This document shows, piece after piece, positions 36,301 through 46,800 of a stretch of DNA of 64,000 nucleotides. The notes under the pieces were generated by a model. That model did not search any database, was not told the origin of the DNA, and worked only from the letters and a program-made list of their open reading frames with translations. Within the stretch, counting starts at the first letter, position 1. Each line of letters starts with the position of its first letter. The stretch covers positions 1-64,000 of the forward strand of contig JABMCL010000825.1 of the NCBI GenBank assembly GCA_018857735.1, read 5' to 3'. The stretch is from Alviniconcha marisindica. Lineage: Eukaryota > Mollusca > Gastropoda > Provannidae. The position numbers and the translations under genes are program-made.

Positions 36301-39300
36301 GTCCAGCAAGGTTTTGCTGTCAGTTGTGTTATATGGTGTGGTCCAGCAGCATCACAGTGTAGCTCTCTTCCACACAGCCTCTATCTAATACCCCCCCTCC
36401 CGTCCTCCCTTTGAGATGAAAGCTTTGTGTGAGAGTGGCTAATGGTAGGAGTCCAGCAAGGCTTTGGTGTCAGTTATGCTGCAGGGTGTGGTCCAACAGC
36501 ATCACAGTGTAGTGTAGCTGTCTTCCACAGGGCCTCTGCCTGACTACCCCCCTCCCCTCCCCTCCCCTCTGCTCCCCTCCGCTCCTGTCCTTCCCTTTCA
36601 GGCAACAGCTTTGTGTCACAGTGGCTAGTGGTTGGAGTCCAGCGAGGCTTTGCTGTCGGTTATCTTACATGGTGTGGTTCATCAGCATCACAGCGCTCTA
36701 ATCTTCCACACAGCCTCTGCCAGTCTACCTCTCACACATCATTCAGACAGACCGTAAAAAATGTCCACAAACATTGCCATTTTTTTTCCCCACGGTGGCG
36801 ATGGGGGGCTAGGGGGATGATTTACTCCTTTGATAAACGATTTGCCATTGTAGGTGCCTGTAGAGGTCACATGATTTGCTCAGTTGGGCTCATCGTGAAT
36901 TTCCCTCAACACGTTGCATGTTGGCAGGAGGCGCTGCAGCAGCAGGTGCAGCGTGTGCAGGAGTTGAGGACCAAGCTGCAGGAGTCCGAGGACAGGTGCA
37001 GCGTCCTGCAGGACCTGGCCGACAGTCGATCGGCGGAGGCTGCTGACGCCAAGCAGCAGTGCGACATCCTGCTGGTGAAGCTGGAGGCCCAGACCGTGGA
37101 GCTTGATGCTGCTGCTGTTCAGGTGTGATGCTTGTGCCATAAAAGATCAATACTAACCCTGTCCCCGATGTCCTGGATTAATGACTGTCATCTTTTCATG
37201 CCTCAGACTTGGGATTGGAAGCTTGTGGTTCTACAAAAAGCAGCATTTCATCGTGCAACCTGTTGGTTCACGGTGCTCATTTATTATTCACACTTGTTGT
37301 CTACTGCTCTGTTCATCATGCAACCTGTTGGTTCACGGTGCTCATTTATTATTCACACTTGTTGTCTACTGCTCTGTTCATCATGCAACCTGTTGATTCA
37401 CAGTCTTTAATCATTATTCACTCTTGTTGTCTACTGCTCTGTTTATATAATGCAACCTGTTGGTTCACAGTATCTATTCATTGTTCACACTTGTCTGCTG
37501 CTCTGTTTATTGTGCAGCCTGTTGATTCACAGTATTGAATCATTATTCATGCTTGTTGTCTACTGCTCTGTTATATCATGCAACCTGTTGGTTCACAGTA
37601 TTGAATCATTATTCACACTTGTTGTCCACTGCTCTGTTTATCATGCAACCTGTTGATTCACAGTATTGAATCATTATTCACACTTGTTGTCTACTGCTCT
37701 GTTCATCATGCAACCTGTTGATTCACAGTATTGAATCATTATTCACTCTTGTTGTCTACTGCTCTGTTTATCATATAACCTGTTGGTTCACAGTATTGAA
37801 TCATTATTCACACTTGTTGTCTACTGCTCTGTTCATCATGCAACCTGTTGATTCACAGTATTGAATCATTATTCACTCTTGTTGTCTACTGCTCTGTTTA
37901 TCATATATAACCTGTTGGTTCACAATACTTATTCATTATTCACATGTGTTGCCTACTGCTCTGTTTATCATGCAACCTGTTGGTTCACAGTACTTATTTA
38001 TTATTCACACTTGTTAACTTTACTGTATTCATCGTGCAACCTGTTGGTTTACAGTGCTTATTTACTATTCACACTTGTTCACTACTGTGTTCATCGTGCA
38101 ACCTGTTGGTTCACAGTACTTATTTATTATTCACACTTGTTGTTTACTGTATTCATCGTGCAACCTGTTGTTCACAGTGCTTATTCATTATTCACACTTG
38201 TTCACTACTGTGTTCATCGTGCAATGTTTGCAGAAGGAGATGCTGAATGAAGACCTTGCTTTCTACCAAGAACAGAATGAAAAAAATGTACAGGAATGTG
38301 AATCGTTGCGGCAGAACATTGAGTCCCTGGAGGTGAGCTCTGAATATGTAGTAGTCTTTTGTTTTGTTGTTGTGTGTGTTGGGGGGGGGGGGGGGGGGCT
38401 GGGTTAACCAGGAGTCAGTTGTGTTCATAGTATGAGTTACCAGAAATTGATCAGGTGTATTAGAAATGATTTTTTATGGAATAAAAGTTGGATTTCTGCA
38501 CAACAATAAAAGAACCTTTGACGCCATTTTCATTAATAGAATCAAATTTGTGGTTGATGTGTGATATTTCATTGTGTTTTAAGAAGTTAAAGAAATAGCT
38601 TTCTCGGATTTGAATTGAAGATGGCATCACCAAAGAGTCTTTGACATCACAGATAGAACACCAGAAACTCTCAGAAGAAATCCATTTTCTTATTTTTGTC
38701 ACAGAGTTTTTTTGTTTTTTTAATTCTGCAGTGTTTATCTCTGTTGAGTGAATTGATGACATATTGCAGTGTTCTAGAAAAGGGATGGTCTGTTGGGTTA
38801 ACCTCAAACTATTTTTACTCACTATAATATTGGTCATTGGGAGGGTCGGGGTGGGGGGTAAAATTAGCCTGCAGATGAGAAATGTAGTGGTGTGGAACAA
38901 TAATGACCAAAATAACATTCAAGCAAAAATCTTTCCCTTTTTTTTTCCTTTTTTTCCTGCTGCAGCTGAGGTTATGTCTTTAGCTTAAGTCTGCTGCTTT
39001 CATTGACTGCAACCTTTGTTCCGAAACAGGACGAGAAGGAGACGATGCAAAAGGAAGCACAGTTGCTGAAGGCAGAGGTAATCTTTTTGAGGCATTTCCT
39101 GTGACACTTTGGATCAAGTACATATTCATTCATGTTATAAAGTACACGGTCCCGGGTAGTCTCAGCTCATAGCCACATTAACCATTTATTCATTGTCATT
39201 CATCTTCAGGTTTGTATATATCTGATTTTTTTCTTCTTCTGTGCTTGTTGCATATCAGCCACCAAAGGGTCTCTTTGAAGTAATTGTACATAGATACTGC

Positions 39301-42300
39301 TTGCGCATGTGTATGCTGATCCATTGATAAGTTTAACAGTTGGTGCTGTCGTTAATGCTGGTGGTCAAGGTGTGTGGAACTGTGTGACGTGAGAGAATTT
39401 TGAATCCATACAGCTGACTACATGTATTGTGATAATAGACGATTACGCTTTTTATCCCCAGACCCACCCACCCGTTTTTTCTTTCTTTCAGAAACGACAT
39501 TGGTCAGTCCCATAAACTGTTGTGTGTTATGAAGCAGTCAGCGCTGTTAGACTAATAACTGTTTTGCTCAGAACCGTGACCTGTTGCAGTTGATAGAGCG
39601 TGACGGTCGTCTGCGGCTGATCAACCAGCATCTGGAGGAGTTGAAGATGCAGCAGGCAGGCTCACCGCATGCCAGTCCTGAAAAACCTACTGAGCACAGC
39701 GCGTATCCTTCGTCTCTGACAGTCGCAGTCAGCAAAATGAAATTGACTCTCCTTTTCATTGCCACAAAGACCTCTTCACACAAAAAGAAAGGCATAGGCC
39801 TGAAGTTTTTCCTTTGGCCATGTTTTGTGTGCACTCCATCATGATAGTTTTGATTGGAGGAAACCATGCTGCCTTTGTTTGTTGGCAGTTTCGCTTTAAA
39901 TTTCTGGCTTTGGGATGAGATGCATTTTGGGGGGTCTCAGGAAGTTTGGAAAAAATCTCTTCCCTGTGTGAGTGTCCGTCATTATTTTACTGGTCTCAGT
40001 TTTGTCTTCCCTGTGTGAGTGTCCATTATTATTTTACTGGTCTCAGTTTTGTCTTCCTTGTGTGTCCGTCATTATTTTATTGGTCTCAGTTTTGTCTTTC
40101 CTGTGTGTGAGTCCGTCATTATTTTACTGGTCTCAGTTTTGTCTTTCCTGTGTGTGTGTGTCCATCATGATAGTACTGGTCTCAGTTTTGTCTTTCCTGT
40201 GTGTGTGTCCGTCATTATTTTACTGGTCTCAGTTTTGTCTTTCCTGTGTGTGTGTCCGTCATTATTTTACTGGTCTCAGTTTTGTCTTTCCTGTGTGTGT
40301 GTCCGTCATTATTTTACTGGTCTCAGTTTTGTCTTTCCTGTGTGTGTGTCCGTCATTATTTTACTGGTCTCAGTTTTGTCTTTCCTGTGTGTGTGTCCGT
40401 CATTATAGTACTGGTCTCAGTTTTGTCTTTCCTGTGTGTGTGTCCGTCATTATAGTACTGGTCTAAGTTTGTTTTCCTTGTGTGTGTTTTAGCTGTGTAA
40501 AGTGTGATTAAGAATACTGGTGTTAAGTTTTGACTTAGCTGTGTGTTGTGTCATTAAGACTAGGCTGTTAGTTTTTCTGGTGCTATTAAGACTGTAGCTG
40601 TGCAGTTAAAGTGTGATTAAGACTAGCTGTGTAGTTAAAGTGTGATTAAGACTAGCTGTGTAGTTAAAGTGTGATTAAGACTAGCTGTATAGTTACGGTG
40701 CTATTAAGACTGTAGCTGTGCAGTTAAAGTGTGATTAAGACTAGCTGTGTAGTTAAAGTGTGATTAAGACTAGCTGTGTAGTTAAAGTGTGATTAAGACT
40801 AGCTGTATAGTTACGGTGCTATTAAGACTGTAGCTGTGCAGTTAAAGTGTGATTAAGACTAACTATGTAGTTAAAGTGTGATTAAGACTAGCTGTGTAGT
40901 TACAGTGTTATTAAGACTGTAGCTGTGTAGTGAAAGTGTGAGTAAGACTAGCTGTGTAGTTACGGTGTTATTAAGACTGTAGCTGTGTAGTTAAAGTGTG
41001 ATTAAGACTAGCTGTGTAGTTAAGGTGTTATTAAGACTGTAGCTGTGTAGTTAAAGTGTGGTGAAGACTGCCGATGAAGAGTTGGCCTTGACGGCCTCAG
41101 TGTGCACGAGAAGAAGCTGGCGGCCATGGTGGAGGAACTGACCCGGGGCAGGGAGCAGTGGATGGAGGAAAACCAGCAGCTCAAGGTCAGCAGTCCTGTC
41201 CAGCTCCTGTTGCTAGACAGCTTACTGAAGTGCTGGGCACTTGGCTTGTGTGCTGCTCCACTGTACCACCTTGTGTTGTTTTTTTTTACAGGTGGAACCC
41301 CTCTTTTGAGATGTTTTATGAGTCGTATCACTGTTACCGGTGCCTTTGCCAACAATGTTCATGGCCATTATAAACTATAAATGTTTAAAACAGATAAGTA
41401 AAGCTATGATTATACACAATAAACATTTGAAACAGACAATTAAAGCTACAATTATATACTATAAACAATTTAAACAGATAAGTAAAGCCATGGTTATACA
41501 CTATAAATATTTTAAACAGACAAGTAAAGCTATGATTATGCACTGTAAACGTTTAAAACAGACAAGTAAAGCTATGATTATACACTGTAAACGTTTAAAA
41601 CAGACAAGTAAAGCTATGATTATACACTGTAAACGTTTAAAACAGACAAGTAAAGCTATGATTATCCACTATGAACGTTTAAAACAGACAAGTAAAGCTG
41701 TAATTAACAGGTCAGTCGTTGTTCTGAAAATGAAGCCAGTGCCAAAGCTGTTGACGCAGTTTCTCTGTACCAGCTGCTGTGACGCATCAGAACAGATGTG
41801 TTTGCTCTGACACCGCTGCGCATGCGTGTCATGTGAGTTGTGTGGTGTTTTGTTCCTAGGGCGAGCTGGCTGCGCTGAGGCAGGAGGTGTGGCAGAAGGA
41901 TGCTCTGTCCAAGAAGTGCGAGGAACTCCAGTGCCAGCTGGACAACCAGGACACTGTCTTCAAAGAGAGGTGGGGGGTGCGGGCTCTTTTCAGTCCGTCA
42001 GTAGTGGTCCGACTCAGGGTAATATACTAGTAATATAATGCAATAGATTTCATACCTTGATACGTCAATATCATTATGCTGAATGCATCAACCAGTCAAG
42101 GTATGTTATTAAGGTTGTGTGTATGCATTTCTTGTGAGTGGGTGTGCGTGGGAGGGAGTTGGGCGGTACTTTTCTAGGACTTGATTTTTTTAAAGATTTT
42201 TTTTTACTGTGTATGTATTTATTATTTGCCTACTTAAGTGGTGACTTTACAGTAGAATGGGGTACTTGATGGTCTGGGTTTGTTGAATTGCATGTCTGTT

Positions 42301-43783
42301 TTTTTCTTCACCAGTTTGCGCAGAGTAGCCTTTTATTGGTATAAGAAATCTCCCCATTTTGTAATAGAAGGATGCGTTTTGTTTTAAATAAAAGCCCTAC
42401 ATTGTTATTGATATACTTGGCAAAGAACAAACAAACCCAGGTTATATTTAATGAGAAATAATGCATAATTATTATTATGCCCTCTGGTGGTGGCTCTGTG
42501 CCCTGAAGGCTTTAACCCCACTGCAGGAAGATGGGGGTTCTCAGATAGGGCAAAATGGCACAGTGCCCTGTCGGTGTTAGCCCTAGCAGAGAAAGATGGG
42601 GGGTATGCAGATAGGGCAAAATGGCACATTGCCCTGTCAGTGTTAGCCCTAGCAGAGGAAGATTGGGGGTATGCAGATAGGGCAAAATGGCACAGTGCCC
42701 TGTCGGTGTTAGCCCTAGCAGAGAAAGATGGGGGGTATGCAGATGGGGCAAAATGGCACAGTGCCCTGTCGGTGTTAGCCCTAGCAGAGAAAGATGGGTA
42801 TGCAGATAGGGCAAAATGGCACAGTGCCCTGTCGGTGTTAGCCCTAGCAGAGGAAAGTGGGGGTGGGAGGGGGTACAAGACAAAATGGTATGTGCCTTAT
42901 TGTTAATGTTAGGGTCCAGTGGTGAGGTAGCAACCTCTTCTTGAAGGCACAGTCCTAAGGAAAAGGGTCCTACGGTTCTAAGGCTGCTGGCAGCGTTGTA
43001 GTATTGATGCACAGACTGTTGTGTAGGCCGTCTGCCCCACTTGACCACTTGCAGACTTTCGCTGAACAATCAGTTTTAGGTGACCCTTGTTACATTTCAT
43101 TTGACACTTCGGCACTACCTCTTAAAAGCAACACATACTGTTTTACTTGTAACATGCTGGGAACACACTTCACTCCCAGTCCCCTGATAATAAAGTACGT
43201 TTATCATGCGCTCATCAACGCCCTGAGCGCTCACATGATACATATTAACCTAAATATGATATTCTATACACATGCAGAGCATAGTTCTACCAAAACAATT
43301 TATATAAAGTATTATAAAAAAATAAAAAAAAAAATAAAAAACGCACTACAAACACACACACACACACACACACACTGACTGTAGCAGGGTCAGCCTGCAC
43401 TTCTTGACTTTAAAGCAGCATTGTCATATGTCAACTATTTTAGATACAGCAGCCTATCCGTGGTCCCTGTTACAATTCTGTGTGTAGGTTTTTGTGTGTA
43501 TTATAATTCACAGAACTGTGCATTTGTGTCTGCAGCATACGTCAGATGCAGGAAGTCAACGATGCGGAACGATCAGAGATTCAAATGTTGAGAGAGTCGC
43601 TTTGTGAGGCACGGCGCCAGCAAGAAATGGTCCTGCACGACAAGAACCTTCTGCTCTCACAGTCAGTCTCTGTGCTCTTAACTTTTGTTGTTGTAATTGC
43701 CTCTCTTCCCTTTCTCAATGCTTCCAGGATGTTATATCGGGACAAAAAGAAAACTGAAATGATGTTAGGATTCTTTCTTCTTT

Positions 43784-43834
<51 letters not shown>

Positions 43835-46800
43835 CTCTGTCTCTCTCTCCTCTTTCTATTCCTCTCTGCCCCTCCCTCCAGCCCCCATGTCACCCTGAGG
43901 TCACCCTGTGCTGCAAACTCCAAGCACTGGTTTACGACATCCTTCCTTCAACCACTGCCATATTTAGTTACGCCATTGGTCCCAGAAAACTGTCAGCTAA
44001 CGAGCAGTTTTTTGTTGGTGCTCAAAAAATAGTAAGTTTGTTACAAACAACTCATTATATCAGATGTTTGTTTTATAACGGACCATGTTGCTTATGCCAG
44101 CTCAAATAAAACCAAAATCGTTTGAATCAAGACGGAACTTCTTTTTTTTAACCCGGGGTGGGTGCATCTCATGTTTACATACATGCTTGGGCACTAGGTT
44201 GCTTCCATAGTCTTATCAGTACCCAAACCTTTTGGAGGGCGCTGACCGCGTCGGTGGACAGCTGCGCGGAGATAAAGAGTGCCCCTTCAGTGGCGTAACT
44301 AAATCTGGCAGAGTTTGGAGAAAGGTGCCGGAAAACAGTGCTCGCAGTGTGCCTGTGCTGTTGACCCAACAGTACAATCTGTTCACACTCTCATCATGAC
44401 AGTTGCTTCTTTCATTCTTTTGACCTTTCTTTAATTAATGGACTGGATGACAAGTGGACAATTCAGAGCAAGCCAGGTAGACATGTTAACTGGCTTGGGT
44501 CCGTTGGCTAGACAAGGGTAGGCAAAAAAGGAAAATTCTCTCCATGTCTTTTTTGTTAAAGTGACCGCTGCCCCAGTCAGATCACTGCAACCTCCTTGTT
44601 TTTCAGGTTTGAGGAAGCGCAGGCAGAGAGACTCCATGCTGAGGAAGAAATGAACAGGTGGGTGTCTGTACCTGTCTCCAGCATCATCAGGGTTCTCTCC
44701 CCGCCACGCCACCCCACTTCTCTCTGTGTCTCAGATGCACACACAACACATTTTTATGTGAAGTTAGAATAATCTGTGACGTCATTTCTTCAGTGTTGCT
44801 TTACGTCCACAGAGGCCATACAGACTATGAGGGACGGGGCAGTGATGTCATCCAGCTATAGCACGAAATGTTCCTGTTCACGCGTTGTCAGTCACGGCGT
44901 TACACAAGACACTTCAAGCTTTGCATGATGAGGGGCTGTGTGAAAGTAGCTGTTTGTTTGGTTTCACTGTACCATGACTTCAGGGTTCCATCAAGCACCC
45001 CCAAAGGGAGGCCGGGGATGTCTGATGTTATCCGCCGGTCTAGAATCTTGGGGCTATCATTTGATTCCTCTTTCCCATCTCCTGTTGTTGTTGTTTTTGT
45101 TTTTGTTTTTTAACACTTCTTTGTTCTTTGCGGGAAATTTGGGTCGCAAGAGCAGCACTACCCATTTTTATTGTGTATATTTTATTTTCGTGTGTCCAAA
45201 CAATGGTACGGCTGCCAGTGTTTGGGATTTTTAACCTGCCCACAGATGTTGATGTGTGATTGCACACAGGGGCTGCATGGACACCGCAAGGGAGTCTGCA
45301 CCGAAAGTTGACTTTGGGAGAAAAATCCCTTGCCGCACCAGGGACTCGAACCTGCATCATTTTTAACCTACCTGGGGGGGGGGGGGGGGGGGGGGGGGGC
45401 GGCTATCATCAAATAACCCATCCGCAGATGCACTGTGACAGTTGTCGACATCATTGTTTTAATAACAGCAGTAAATTTAAAAAAGCTGCTGTCTAACTGT
45501 GTGTGTGGTTTGAAGGCTGAAGGCAGTGGTGGAGAAGTGCTACATGGAGAAGGATCAACTGACGTCTCAGATGGAGGAGCTGAGGGAGGCGTGCAGGAAA
45601 ACTAAAGAGGTGAGACGTGCGTACAGGCACTTCCTCTTGGCTGTCCGAAGGTATCTCATCGGTGTATGCATAAATTCGTATCTACAAACAATACCACAAG
45701 AAGAAGTGATGTCAAATTCTGTTTACTTCCCTTTGCCCCCCCACCTTAAAAAATCATATCTACAAACAATACCAGGACAAGAAGTGATTTCAAATTCTGT
45801 TTACTTCCTTTGCCCCCCCCCCCCCCCCCCTTTAAAAATTCACATCTACAAACAATACCACAACAAGAAGTGATTTAAAATTACCTCATATTATAAATTA
45901 TATTTTCTTCCCTTTGCCCCCCCCCCCCCCCCCCCCTTACTCCCTGTTACATTCCTTCTGTGTGCCTTTATGTGTGTGTGTGCAGGTGTGGTTTTGCGAG
46001 GAATACAATATTATAGTTGTATATTTTTTTGAGGTTTTATGCATACATATTTGTTGATCTTGTAAACGCTGTGTGCTCACCCTTGTTGGTGAGATACAGC
46101 GCTATAGAAAAGACCACTATTATTCTTTTTCCATACTTACTTGACATACCTAAAGTAATTTTTTGCCTTTTTATACAGCCTTATATATTGTATGCATAGA
46201 TGCCAAAATCCAGTGAAGCAAATGCATAGGCGTAGTTGCCTGAGTGACAGAACAGAGTGAGTTCCTGTGCTTTTGTGACAATCCTCCCAGAGGCTGGGAG
46301 TATTTAGTATCAAGAAGTTAATCCATGTAAGAAATAAATTAAACTTACACTCATTTTCAAACTACTTACTGTGCATACTCTGACAGATCCAGCATATTTG
46401 CTTGCACCTGCTCTTATGCGTGTGGCTGTGTGTTTGAATGTTCAAGAACGTGTCGTTTGAATGTTCAAGAATGTGTCTGTGTATTTGAACCTTCAAGATG
46501 AAGGCCCTCTAAGCGCTTAGGGCTATTCAAGGCTGGGCATGCCAAATGTGTGTTATTATTAAGTGCTGCCTGGAGATGCCCCAACACTTCTTTTTAATTT
46601 ATGTCTAACCAGTATACACATATGTTAACTTTTACTTCTGTCTCCCCGGCACCCTTATCCTCCCTCCTGCGCCTGGGATATGCCTGCAGAAACTTGCCGA
46701 GTCGGACCAACGCTCTCAAGAGCTGGCCGACTTCAATGCGGTACTGGCCGGTCACGCCAATCACCACCAGAAACTCATGTACATGAAGAAGATACAAACT

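Noticed and set aside
41340..41810. 156-codon plus-strand frame rich in Lys/Gln
   Set aside because: Runs through the 47-bp array of intron 29 and overlaps no conserved sequence.
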